Below, piece by piece: positions 8,902 to 17,136 of a DNA stretch of 64,000 bases. Within the stretch, counting starts at the first letter, position 1; each line of letters begins with the position of its first letter. The stretch is from positions 1 through 64,000 of the forward strand of contig JBCCYT010000001.1 in assembly GCA_039188975.1 (NCBI GenBank), read 5' to 3'. The translations under genes were made by a program, and so were the position numbers. A model generated the notes under the pieces. It worked only from the letters and a program-made list of their open reading frames with translations, was not told where the DNA came from and searched no databases. The DNA is from UBA11606 sp039188975 (GTDB lineage: Bacteria; Actinomycetota; Acidimicrobiia; Acidimicrobiales; Aldehydirespiratoraceae).

Positions 8902-9747
8902 ATGGGTATCGCTTTTCTCCTCCTCGTCGTCTTCGTCGGAATCCTGCTGACCGGACTTCTGCGCCCGAGCGAGACGACGATTGCGTTGTTCTCGGAGATG
9001 TACGAAGTGCCGGTCACTGCCGAGTCTCGGCCCATCGTCGAGCGTTACATCCGGGGAAGTCGCAGCGTCCGTATGGTCGGAGTCTTCATCGGCGCCTCTG
9101 CCATGGTGGCGGTGACGGCGACAACCGATGGATCGACGAACGCGACGTTCTATCTCAGCGTTGGCTACGGGCTCGGCGCGGTCGCCTACGAGCTGTTCCG
9201 GCGTGCACCGGGGTCAGGAGGGGCCAACCTGGCCCGTCGTCATCTCGACGACTACCTCCATCCGCTCATCAACCGCCTGACGTACATCACGACCGCGGTC
9301 GGCGTTACGGTGTACGTGCTGCACTTCATCGTGGATCACGAGCCAGATCCGCTCGCAACGATCCAGATCGTCGAGTATCGAACGATCGGAACCGTGGCGC
9401 TTGCCGGGCTCCTCGCCGCCGCCGTCGCAGCTCGTCGGATCATCCAGGCGCCACAGCCGGTGATCTCCCCGGCGGTGGATGCGGCCCAGCACGCAATCCG
9501 CAGCGCCGGACTGATGTCGCTGATCGGCCTGTCGCTGATGGCCGCAGGCATTGTGAACGTTGGCGCCGTCGAGGTCGGCCGCAGCGATGCGCCCGCGTTG
9601 CTCGGCGACATCGTGTCGTGGGTCGGGATGACGCTGGCGGTCGTTGCGTTGATTCTCGGCTTCTTTCTCACCGTTCGATCGTTGCCCCGGTTTGCGCCGT
9701 TCTGGCGCAAGCGGCCCGTCATCGAGCCGGCCGCAAGCGCATCGTGA
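8902..9747 (+). CDS. polytopic membrane protein of unknown function in a GntR cassette
   Basis: A 281-residue hydrophobic protein with about six to seven predicted membrane segments: N-terminal IAFLLLVVFVGILLTGLL, further helices near residues 60-100, 130-150, 165-185, 215-240 and 245-265, and a basic C-terminal tail. I recognise no enzyme or transporter motif. It is followed by a GTGA-overlapping YtrA-type GntR regulator and preceded by an operator-like repeat array, an arrangement in which the regulator usually controls the adjacent membrane genes. The ATG at 8902 lies just after the promoter, with weak AGAG as the only possible ribosome site. The cassette separates purC from purE. Confidence 0.8.
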   Translation: MGIAFLLLVVFVGILLTGLLRPSETTIALFSEMYEVPVTAESRPIVERYIRGSRSVRMVGVFIGASAMVAVTATTDGSTNATFYLSVGYGLGAVAYELFRRAPGSGGANLARRHLDDYLHPLINRLTYITTAVGVTVYVLHFIVDHEPDPLATIQIVEYRTIGTVALAGLLAAAVAARRIIQAPQPVISPAVDAAQHAIRSAGLMSLIGLSLMAAGIVNVGAVEVGRSDAPALLGDIVSWVGMTLAVVALILGFFLTVRSLPRFAPFWRKRPVIEPAASAS

Positions 9748-10106
9748 TCACGATCTCGATCGATCCGCGGTCGACGGAGTCGCCGTCGACCCAGGTGAAG
9801 GCGGCGCTCATGAGCGCCATCGTCGCCGAACGGCTGGAAGCGGGCACGCGGTTGCCGCCGATCCGCCAGCTCGCCGGCGACCTCGGGCTCGCGGCCAACA
9901 CCGTCGCCAAGGCCTACAAGGATCTCGAAGCCGACGGCTTCGTCGCCTCCAACGGGCGACGCGGCACCGTCGTACTCGCCCCCTCCGGCGCGGCGCCCGA
10001 ACCGGTCGCCCAGCGAGCGGCCGACGAATTTGCCGCCACGATCCGGCGCCTTGGGCTCGACCCGGCAACCGCACTCTCGATGGTGACCGACGCCCTCGCC
10101 AGATAG
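9744..10106 (+). CDS. GntR family transcriptional regulator, short YtrA type
   Basis: A 120-residue protein with the GntR winged-helix domain (about residues 17-85): LEAGTRLPPIRQLAGDLGL, then ANTVAKAYKDLEADGFVASN as recognition helix and wing, and only a short C-terminal dimerisation tail. That layout is typical of the YtrA subfamily, whose genes sit with membrane or ABC transporter genes and bind nearby inverted repeats. The GTG at 9744 overlaps the stop of the membrane protein gene (GTGA). The likely target is the inverted repeat at 8871-8895. The effector is unknown. Confidence 0.88.
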   Translation: MITISIDPRSTESPSTQVKAALMSAIVAERLEAGTRLPPIRQLAGDLGLAANTVAKAYKDLEADGFVASNGRRGTVVLAPSGAAPEPVAQRAADEFAATIRRLGLDPATALSMVTDALAR

Positions 10107-10130
10107 GTCGAATTTCTCATCGATTAGGTG

Positions 10131-10146
10131 TCCCCCGCGCGGGGGA
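10131..10146. repeat. 16-bp perfect palindrome upstream of purE
   Basis: TCCCCCGC/GCGGGGGA is exactly self-complementary. It lies in the 96-bp gap between the GntR gene and purE. No T-run follows, so it is not a standard intrinsic terminator. It could be an operator for purE or chance in GC-rich DNA. Confidence 0.45.
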
Positions 10147-10202
10147 AGCGGCGCGCGAGGATGCAGACTGTTCCTGAGCTTTCCGGGGGAGGAACGGGTT
10201 CC

Positions 10203-10694
10203 GTGCAAGACGGTGCGCGTGTCGGCGTGATCATGGGCAGCGACTCCGACTGGGAGACGATGCGACGCGCCGCCGAAATCCTCGATCGCTTCGACATCCC
10301 CAGCGAGGCCCGCGTCGTCAGCGCCCACCGAACGCCCGACTGGATGGTCGAGTACGCCGAAACCGCCGAAGAACGAGGACTCGAGGTCATCATCGCCGGC
10401 GCCGGTGGGGCCGCACACCTCCCGGGCATGGTGGCCGGGCACACGATCGTTCCGGTCATCGGCGTGCCGATCAAGAGCCGGGCGCTCAACGGTATGGACT
10501 CGCTGCTGTCGATCGTGCAGATGCCCGGTGGCGTCCCCGTGGCCACGATGGCGATCGGTGACGCCGGCGCCACGAACGCCGGCTTGTTCGCCGTGTCGAT
10601 GCTCGCTCGCCACGACGCCAAACTCGCCGAAAAGCTCAAGGCCTTCCGTGCCGAACGAGCGGCTCAGGTTCGATCGATCGAGCTGGAGCGCTGA
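10203..10694 (+). CDS. purE: N5-carboxyaminoimidazole ribonucleotide mutase
   Basis: Class I PurE, 163 residues, isomerises N5-CAIR to CAIR. Motifs: VGVIMGSDSDWETM at the N-terminus, VSAHRTPDWM, AGAGGAAHLPGM and GVPIKSRALNGMDSLLSIVQMPGGVP. The GTG at 10203 is preferred over an in-frame ATG at 10161 because a good ribosome site (GGGGGAGGAA, 10185-10194) sits 8 nt before it and the family begins here. purK follows one base after the stop. The PurE/PurK pair means the organism uses the bicarbonate-dependent two-step route to CAIR. Confidence 0.94.
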   Translation: MQDGARVGVIMGSDSDWETMRRAAEILDRFDIPSEARVVSAHRTPDWMVEYAETAEERGLEVIIAGAGGAAHLPGMVAGHTIVPVIGVPIKSRALNGMDSLLSIVQMPGGVPVATMAIGDAGATNAGLFAVSMLARHDAKLAEKLKAFRAERAAQVRSIELER

Positions 10695-10695
10695 C

Positions 10696-11853
10696 ATGAC
10701 CACGCTGGGCCCCGGCAGCACGATCGGTATCGTCGGCGGTGGCCAGCTGGGCCGCATGCTCGCGCAAAGCGCCCGCCAGCACGGCTACGGGGTCGCGGTG
10801 CTCACCGGCGGAGCGGCGAACACCCCGGCTGGTGTGCTCGCCGATCATGAATTCACCGGCGCGTTCGACAACGCCGACACCGTCGCCGCCTTCTTCGATG
10901 CGATCGACGTCATGACGTGGGAGTTCGAAAACGTCGACGTGGCTTTGGCCGCGAGCGCCCAAGCAGCGGGAATACCGGTCCGTCCATCAGGTGCGATCAT
11001 CGCCGCGGCCCAGGACCGCAAGCTCGAAAAGGAAGCGCTCGCCGCAGCTGGCGTCACGGTCGCACCGTGGCGATCAGCAGAAACCGCCGCCGAGCTGGAA
11101 ACCGCCATCGCCGAACTCGGCTCACCGGTCATCGCCAAGACCGCCCGCTTCGGCTACGACGGCAAAGGCCAGATCCGCATCAACGACGCCACCGAGGTTG
11201 CGGCCGCGTGGGAGACGCTCGGCGGCGCTCGACTCGTCGTCGAATCGGTCATCGACTTCGAACGTGAACTCAGCGTCGTTGTCGCTCGCGGGGTCGACGG
11301 CACCGTCATCGATCACGGGGTCATGGAAAACACCCACGCCAACCACATCCTCGACACGACGGTCGTGCCGGCACAGGTGGCCGACACCATCGCCGAAGCC
11401 GCCCGCAAGACCGCCCACCTCGTTGCCGAAGGTCTGGATCTGGTCGGCGTCTTGTGCGTCGAACTCTTCGACACCGGTCCAGCCGGCATTCTCGTCAACG
11501 AGATCGCGCCTCGCCCCCACAACAGCGGCCACTGCACGATCGAAGCCGCCGCGGCCAGCCAGTTCGAACAACAACTTCGCGCCGTCGCTGGCCAGCCGCT
11601 CGGCGACGGCAGCTGTGCTCCGGCCGCGATGGCCCAGCTGCTCGGCGACGAGTGGGACGCCGGCGAACCCGACTGGACCGCCGTGCTCGGTCAGCCCGGA
11701 ATCCATCTGCATCTCTACGGTAAGGGCGAGCCCCGAACCGGACGAAAAATGGGGCATCTCACGTGCGTCAGCAACGACGCCGTCGATGCACTACAACGAG
11801 TACTCGATGCTCGTGCGGCACTCACTGCCCACCCAGCCAACCAAGAACGGTGA
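10696..11853 (+). CDS. purK: N5-carboxyaminoimidazole ribonucleotide synthase
   Basis: ATP-grasp enzyme of 385 residues that carboxylates AIR with bicarbonate and ATP. It shows GIVGGGQLGRMLAQSARQHG at the N-terminus, FDAIDVMTWEFENVD, the ATP-binding KTARFGYDGKGQ and the metal-binding VNEIAPRPHNSGH. The ATG at 10696 follows the purE stop by one base. purF begins four bases after its stop. Confidence 0.94.
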   Translation: MTTLGPGSTIGIVGGGQLGRMLAQSARQHGYGVAVLTGGAANTPAGVLADHEFTGAFDNADTVAAFFDAIDVMTWEFENVDVALAASAQAAGIPVRPSGAIIAAAQDRKLEKEALAAAGVTVAPWRSAETAAELETAIAELGSPVIAKTARFGYDGKGQIRINDATEVAAAWETLGGARLVVESVIDFERELSVVVARGVDGTVIDHGVMENTHANHILDTTVVPAQVADTIAEAARKTAHLVAEGLDLVGVLCVELFDTGPAGILVNEIAPRPHNSGHCTIEAAAASQFEQQLRAVAGQPLGDGSCAPAAMAQLLGDEWDAGEPDWTAVLGQPGIHLHLYGKGEPRTGRKMGHLTCVSNDAVDALQRVLDARAALTAHPANQER

Positions 11854-11856
11854 TCC

Positions 11857-13296
11857 ATGTTCCCTCACGGTGACGATCTCAACGGCGACGAGCTCAAGGA
11901 GGAGTGTGGTGTCATCGGCATCCATGCGCCGGGCCAAGACGCCGCTCGTTTGGCGTTCTTCGCGTTGTACACGCTGCAGCACCGGGGGCAAGAAGCCGCA
12001 GGGATGGCGTCGATCGATGACGGCGTTGCCCACGTACACAAGGGCCAGGGTCTCGTGCCGGCGGTCTTCAACGAGGAGAACCTCTCCACGCTGAAGGGCG
12101 AGTTCGCCATCGGTCACACCCGGTACAGCACCACCGGTGGTACCGGCCTGCGCAACGCACAACCCCACGTGATCGAAACGATCGACGGCCCGCTCGGCAT
12201 CGCGCACAACGGCAACCTCGTCAACGCCCACGTGCTGCGCCGACAGCTTCTCGAACGCGGCGTTGGCCTTCAGACCTCGTCGGACACCGAGGTCATGATC
12301 CATCTGCTCACCGGCGGTTCCGGCGATTGGATGAACCGCATCAAGGCGCTCATGACCCAAGCCGAAGGGGCCTTCTCGCTGACGATCGTCACGCGAGACG
12401 CGGTCTACGGGGTGCGCGACCCGTGGGGCTTTCGACCGTTGGTGCTCGGCAAGTTCGAAGGCGGCTACCTGTTGGCCTCCGAGACGTGCGCGTTCTCGGC
12501 GATCGGTGCCGAGCTGATCCACGAACTGGCGCCCGGCGAGATCTGCCGGCTCGACGCCGACGGCTATCACATCGAACAGGGCGCGGTGCCTCGGCAACGA
12601 GCGTTCTGCACCTTCGAACAGATCTACTTTGCTCGTCCCGACTCCATCTTCGGTGGGCAGCTGGTCCACAGCACCCGTCAGCGGCTCGGTCGCCAGCTCG
12701 CCCGAATTGCACCGGTCGACGCCGACGTCGTCGTGCCGGTCCCAGATTCGGGCACGCCCCACGCGGTCGGGTTCGCGCAGGAGTCAGGCATCCCCTACAC
12801 CGAGGGGTTCACCAAGAATCGCTACGTCGGGCGAACCTTCATCGAGCCCACCCAGGAGCTGCGTGAGTCGAAGGTGCGGATGAAGTTCAACCCGCTCGCT
12901 GACAACCTGCAAGGCAAACGGGTCGTGATGGTCGACGACTCCATCGTGCGGGGAACCACCGCTGGTCCGCTGGTCCAGATGCTGCGCGACGCCGGCGCCA
13001 CCGAAGTGCATGTCCGGGTGGCGTGCCCCGCCATCACCGACGCGTGTTACATGGGTGTCGACATGGCCGCCAAGGAAGACCTCATCGCCGCCAACATGAC
13101 CGACGACGAGATCGCCACCCATATCGGGGCCGACTCGGTCTCGTTCCTGTCGATCGATGCATTGATGAAGGGCCTCGAAGCCGAGCAGGGCTACTGCAAT
13201 GCGTGTTTCACGGGCGTGTACCCGTTCGAGGAGGAACGCTTCGTCCAGCTCACGCTGAAGACGAAGGAACAGTTCGCCACCGTCTGGGGCGACTGA
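11857..13296 (+). CDS. purF: amidophosphoribosyltransferase
   Basis: The committed step of purine synthesis: PRPP and glutamine to phosphoribosylamine. The 479-residue protein has a 16-residue leader before Cys17 (EE-CGVIGI), the N-terminal nucleophile exposed after processing. The glutaminase domain shows TLQHRGQEAAG and HTRYSTTGGTGLRNAQP; the PRPP loop is VVMVDDSIVRGTT near residue 360. Cysteines in CPAITDAC and YCNACFTG match the iron-sulfur-binding form known from Bacillus subtilis PurF. It overlaps purD by TGATG. Confidence 0.95.
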   Translation: MFPHGDDLNGDELKEECGVIGIHAPGQDAARLAFFALYTLQHRGQEAAGMASIDDGVAHVHKGQGLVPAVFNEENLSTLKGEFAIGHTRYSTTGGTGLRNAQPHVIETIDGPLGIAHNGNLVNAHVLRRQLLERGVGLQTSSDTEVMIHLLTGGSGDWMNRIKALMTQAEGAFSLTIVTRDAVYGVRDPWGFRPLVLGKFEGGYLLASETCAFSAIGAELIHELAPGEICRLDADGYHIEQGAVPRQRAFCTFEQIYFARPDSIFGGQLVHSTRQRLGRQLARIAPVDADVVVPVPDSGTPHAVGFAQESGIPYTEGFTKNRYVGRTFIEPTQELRESKVRMKFNPLADNLQGKRVVMVDDSIVRGTTAGPLVQMLRDAGATEVHVRVACPAITDACYMGVDMAAKEDLIAANMTDDEIATHIGADSVSFLSIDALMKGLEAEQGYCNACFTGVYPFEEERFVQLTLKTKEQFATVWGD

Positions 13297-14582
13297 TGGG
13301 CCACAAGGTCCTGGTCGTCGGAGGCGGCGGCCGAGAGCACGCCCTGGTGTGGGGTCTGCTGCGCTCGCCGCAGGTCGACGAGGTGTTCGCCGCGCCGGGC
13401 AACCCCGGTATGGCCGCCGAGGAAGGGTGCCATGTCGTGCCCGAGACCGTGGCCAATGATCTCGACGGCATCGTGGCGCTCGCCCAGCTCGAAGCGGTGT
13501 CGCTCGTGGTCGTCGGCCCCGAGGATCCGCTCGTTGCAGGCGTGGTCGATCGCCTCGCGGAGGTGGGAATCGCTGCGTTCGGCCCATCCGAAGCAGCGGC
13601 GCAGCTCGAAGGCTCAAAGGCGCACTGCAAGGAGTTCTTGCTCGCCCACGACATTCCGACCGGCGCCGCCGCTACCTTCACCGATGCCGATGAGGCGATC
13701 GCCTACCTCGACGGGCTCGATGCGGTTCCGGTTGTGAAGGCCGATGGCCTCGCCGCCGGCAAGGGCGTCATCGTCGCCGAGAGTCGCGAAGAAGCCGCCG
13801 CCGCCATCCGTGACATCCTTGTCGATCGCCGCTTCGGCGACGCAGGCAACGAGGTCCTGCTGGAAGAGCGGCTGACCGGGCCCGAGGTATCGGTGCTCGC
13901 GTTCTGCGACGGCACCGATTACGTCTTGATGCCGGCCGCCCAAGACCACAAGCGACTCCTCGTCGGTGACGTTGGCCCCAACACCGGCGGCATGGGCGCG
14001 TTTCACCCGTCGCCGATCGCTGACACCGCGCTCCTCGCCGAGGTCGCGAGCACCGTGATCGAACCGACCCTCGCCGGAATGGCCGCTGAAGGCCGCCCCT
14101 ACAAGGGTGTGCTCTACGCCGGGATGATGCTCACCGAGGCCGGTCCCAAAGTGATCGAGTTCAACTGCCGTTTCGGCGATCCGGAGTGCCAGGTCGTGAT
14201 TCCGCTGATGGAGAGTGATCTCTACGCCACGCTTCAGGCATGCGTCGAGGGCCGTCTCGCGGCGACTGACGTCCAATGGGCCGACCAGGCCGCGGTCACG
14301 GTGGTGCTGGCCTCGGGCGGCTACCCCGTGTCGAGCGCGCCACCCGCACCGATCGAGGGACTCGACACGGTGCCCGACGACTGTGTCGTCTTTCATGCCG
14401 GCACCAAGCTCATCGACGGCGTGGTGCAGGTCAGCGGTGGTCGAGTCCTTGCGGTGACCTCGGTGAAGCCGACCCTCGCCGAAGCTGCCGAGGCCGCGCA
14501 CGCCGGCGTCGCCGCCATCGACTTCGACGGTGCGCAACATCGCACCGACATCGCCCGGGCGACCGCCGAGGTACGTGCATGA
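13296..14582 (+). CDS. purD: phosphoribosylamine-glycine ligase
   Basis: GAR synthetase of 428 residues joins phosphoribosylamine and glycine with ATP. N-terminal VLVVGGGGREHALVWGL, then VVVGPEDPLVAGVVD, ATP-grasp segment VVKADGLAAGKGVIVAE, and metal ligands in VIEFNCRFGDPECQV. The ATG at 13296 shares its A with the purF stop codon. purM overlaps the 3' end by ATGA. Confidence 0.95.
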   Translation: MGHKVLVVGGGGREHALVWGLLRSPQVDEVFAAPGNPGMAAEEGCHVVPETVANDLDGIVALAQLEAVSLVVVGPEDPLVAGVVDRLAEVGIAAFGPSEAAAQLEGSKAHCKEFLLAHDIPTGAAATFTDADEAIAYLDGLDAVPVVKADGLAAGKGVIVAESREEAAAAIRDILVDRRFGDAGNEVLLEERLTGPEVSVLAFCDGTDYVLMPAAQDHKRLLVGDVGPNTGGMGAFHPSPIADTALLAEVASTVIEPTLAGMAAEGRPYKGVLYAGMMLTEAGPKVIEFNCRFGDPECQVVIPLMESDLYATLQACVEGRLAATDVQWADQAAVTVVLASGGYPVSSAPPAPIEGLDTVPDDCVVFHAGTKLIDGVVQVSGGRVLAVTSVKPTLAEAAEAAHAGVAAIDFDGAQHRTDIARATAEVRA

Positions 14583-15580
14583 CCAACTACGCCGACGCCG
14601 GTGTCGACATCGACGCCGGTAACCGCGCCGTGTCGCTGATGGGCGACGCCGTCCGTTCTACGAATACCCCGGCGGTGCTCTCCGAGCTCGGCGCCTTCGG
14701 CGGTCTCTTCTCGACCGACGGACTCGGTGACGGCTCCGTGTTGGTTGCCTCCACCGACGGGGTGGGGACCAAGGTCGAGCTCGCCGCCCGCTACGGCGGT
14801 TGGAACGGCGTGGGGCGTGACCTCGTCAACCACTGTGTCGACGACATCCTCGTGCAGGGTGCGCGCCCGCTGTTCTTCCTCGACTACATCGCCACCGCGA
14901 AGCTCGTCCCCGAGATCGTGGCCGAGATCGTCACCGGTATGGCCGAGGCATGCAAAGCGGTCGGTTGTGCGCTTCTCGGCGGCGAGACCGCAGAGATGCC
15001 AGGTGTGTACACCGAGGGCTCGGTCGACATCGCCGGGACCATCGTCGGCGCGGTGCACCGCGACGCCCTGTGGCCTCGCACCGATGCGATCAAACCGGGC
15101 GATGTCTTGCTCGGGATGGCGAGTGACAGTCCCCATACGAACGGCTACTCGCTGATCCGACTGCTGCTCGACCGTCACGGCGAGAACCCGCCTGACGAAC
15201 TGGTCGAGTGGCTGCTCACACCGCACAAGAGCTACCTCGGCGCGGTCGACGAGCTTCGTGCCCTGGGGGTCGAACCCAAGGCGCTCGCGCACATCACCGG
15301 CGGCGGCTTCTTCGAGAACATCCCGCGGGTGCTCCCCGACGGCATCGGCGCCGAGATCGAGCTGGGAACCTGGGAGGTGCCGGCCGGCTTCCGGCATCTC
15401 GTCGAGTTGGGTGAGGTGCCCGACCGCGAGTCGTTTCGCACGTGGAACATGGGCGTGGGCCTGATCGTCGCAATCGACACAGACGACGCCGACGCTGCGG
15501 CTGCGGCCGGTCATCCGGTGATCGGCCGGCTGGTCGAGACCGACACTGGCGAGGTGGAGCTGGTCGGGGACTGGCGGTGA
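14579..15580 (+). CDS. purM: phosphoribosylformylglycinamidine cyclo-ligase
   Basis: AIR synthetase, 333 residues, closes the imidazole ring of FGAM with ATP. It has YADAGVDIDAGNRAV at the N-terminus, STDGVGTKVELA, LLGGETAEMPGVY and ITGGGFFENIPRVLP, all PurM signatures. It shares the same superfamily fold with PurL. The ATG overlaps the purD stop and a GTGA overlap leads into purN. Confidence 0.95.
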   Translation: MTNYADAGVDIDAGNRAVSLMGDAVRSTNTPAVLSELGAFGGLFSTDGLGDGSVLVASTDGVGTKVELAARYGGWNGVGRDLVNHCVDDILVQGARPLFFLDYIATAKLVPEIVAEIVTGMAEACKAVGCALLGGETAEMPGVYTEGSVDIAGTIVGAVHRDALWPRTDAIKPGDVLLGMASDSPHTNGYSLIRLLLDRHGENPPDELVEWLLTPHKSYLGAVDELRALGVEPKALAHITGGGFFENIPRVLPDGIGAEIELGTWEVPAGFRHLVELGEVPDRESFRTWNMGVGLIVAIDTDDADAAAAAGHPVIGRLVETDTGEVELVGDWR

Positions 15581-16191
15581 GTTCCCGGCTCGTCGTTTTG
15601 GCGACGGGATCGGGATCCAACCTCCAGGCCATCCTCGATGCCTGCGCCGACGGCACCCTCGATGCCGAGGTCGTGCTTGTGGTCGTGAACCGGCGCACGG
15701 CCTATGCCGCCGAGCGGGCCGAAGCCTGTGGGGTGCGAGCGCTCTATCGCCCGATGGGACCGTTCCGCGAGGCGTACCCGAACGATCCCCGTCGCGCCCG
15801 AGAGGCCTACGACGCGGCGCTCGCCGCCGAGGTTGCCGATGCTCGTCCCGACCTGATCGTGCAGGCCGGGTGGATGCACCTTTTCACGTCGGCCTTCCTC
15901 GACCGGTTCCCGGACATGGTCGTCAACCTGCATCCCGCGCTGCCCGGGGCGTTCCCCGGTGCCCATGCGATCGATGACGCATGGGCGGCGCACGAGGCCG
16001 ATGGGCTTGACCACACCGGTGTGATGGTGCACCTCGTTCCCGATGAGGGGGTCGATGACGGACCCGTTCTTGCCTTCGAGCGGGTGCCGATCAAAGCCAC
16101 CGATACCCGTGAGACGCTCGAAGCGCGCATTCATGCGGTGGAGCACGAGTTGTTCGTAACCGCCATCGCCGACTACCTGAGGAACCGATGA
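15577..16191 (+). CDS. purN: phosphoribosylglycinamide formyltransferase (10-formyl-THF dependent)
   Basis: GAR transformylase of 204 residues. N-terminal LVVLATGSGSNLQAILDAC forms the nucleotide loop. Catalytic Asn and His lie in VNLHPALPGAFPG, and the catalytic Asp in VHLVPDEGVDDGP. The GTG start overlaps the purM stop. In many genomes purH follows; here menA follows with an ATGA overlap, and purH and purB must lie elsewhere. Confidence 0.94.
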   Translation: MSSRLVVLATGSGSNLQAILDACADGTLDAEVVLVVVNRRTAYAAERAEACGVRALYRPMGPFREAYPNDPRRAREAYDAALAAEVADARPDLIVQAGWMHLFTSAFLDRFPDMVVNLHPALPGAFPGAHAIDDAWAAHEADGLDHTGVMVHLVPDEGVDDGPVLAFERVPIKATDTRETLEARIHAVEHELFVTAIADYLRNR

Positions 16192-17084
16192 CCGACGCTC
16201 CACCAACCGGCCGGGCCCTCTGGATCGCCGGCGCCCGTCCTCGCACGCTCCCCGCTGCGATCGTCCCGGTTGCCGTCGGGGCCGCCTGTGCTGTGGGGGA
16301 GGGGGTCGACGCCTGGTGGCGTGCGATCTTCGCCCTGATCGTCGCTCTTGCGCTGCAGGTCGGGGTCAACTACGCCAACGACTACAGCGATGGTGTGCGC
16401 GGCACCGACGACGAGCGACGGGTCGGTCCGCTGCGGCTCGTCGGATCTGGGCTCGTGCCCGCGGCATCGGTCAAGCGGGCTGCGCAGCTCTCGTTCGCCA
16501 CCGCGGGTGTGTTCGGGGCCGTCTTGGCGTTCGTCGTCGGTCCCGAGTTGTTCATCGTCGGCGCTCTGTCGATCCTCGCCGGATGGACTTACACCGGTGG
16601 CCCGAAGCCCTACGGGTACCTGGGCCTCGGCGAGGTGTTCGTTTTCGTCTTCTTCGGCATCGTCGCCACCGTTGGCACCACCTATGTGCTGCTCGAAGAG
16701 GTCCAGACCCTCTCGGTCGTTGCCAGCGTCGCGGTCGGCTTGTGGGCGACCGCGCTGCTGGTGATCAACAACTTGCGTGACATCCCCGGCGACACCGACG
16801 CGGGCAAGAACACGCTTGCAGTGCGGATTGGCGACCGGGCAACCCGGGTCGTCTTTGCCGTGATGCACGTCGCGGCGCTGGGCTTCGCCCTGTGGGCCTC
16901 GTTTGGCTTCGCCCGTTGGGGTGGATTGATGGTCGTCCTCGGCCTCGGTCAGATGATCCAAGCGGTCGTCGACGTCCAGAAGGGGGCGAAGGGACCGGAG
17001 CTCATCAAGGTCCTCGGTCTCACCGCGTCGGTCCAGCTGGTGTCGGGACTCGGTCTCGCCGTCGGTCTCGCGCTCACGGGCTGA
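16188..17084 (+). CDS. menA: 1,4-dihydroxy-2-naphthoate polyprenyltransferase
   Basis: A 298-residue integral membrane UbiA-superfamily prenyltransferase that attaches the isoprenoid tail to DHNA in menaquinone synthesis. The first aspartate-rich motif is NYANDYSDGVRGTDD near residues 63-77; the second is NNLRDIPGDTDAGKNTL near residue 195. About eight hydrophobic segments are visible. It overlaps purN by ATGA, so it is cotranscribed with the purine genes. A menG methyltransferase is encoded at 26790-27518. Confidence 0.92.
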   Translation: MTDAPPTGRALWIAGARPRTLPAAIVPVAVGAACAVGEGVDAWWRAIFALIVALALQVGVNYANDYSDGVRGTDDERRVGPLRLVGSGLVPAASVKRAAQLSFATAGVFGAVLAFVVGPELFIVGALSILAGWTYTGGPKPYGYLGLGEVFVFVFFGIVATVGTTYVLLEEVQTLSVVASVAVGLWATALLVINNLRDIPGDTDAGKNTLAVRIGDRATRVVFAVMHVAALGFALWASFGFARWGGLMVVLGLGQMIQAVVDVQKGAKGPELIKVLGLTASVQLVSGLGLAVGLALTG

Positions 17085-17124
17085 TGACCCCCTGATTCTT
17101 CGGGCCCGACCGAGGCCGGGAGGC

Positions 17125-17130
17125 TACGGT
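17125..17130 (+). promoter_or_regulatory. -10 hexamer TACGGT for the APH-family gene (leaderless)
   Basis: TACGGT ends 6 nt before the GTG at 17137, fitting the window-wide leaderless pattern. A GGGAGG at 17118-17123 lies too far upstream to be an ideal ribosome site. Confidence 0.45.
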
Positions 17131-17136
17131 GGCGCG

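Noticed and set aside
8085..9743. Extension of the GntR gene frame upstream through purC and the membrane protein
   Set aside because: The open frame overlaps two genes with clear coding signals; the GntR domain starts at the GTG at 9744, which overlaps the preceding stop.
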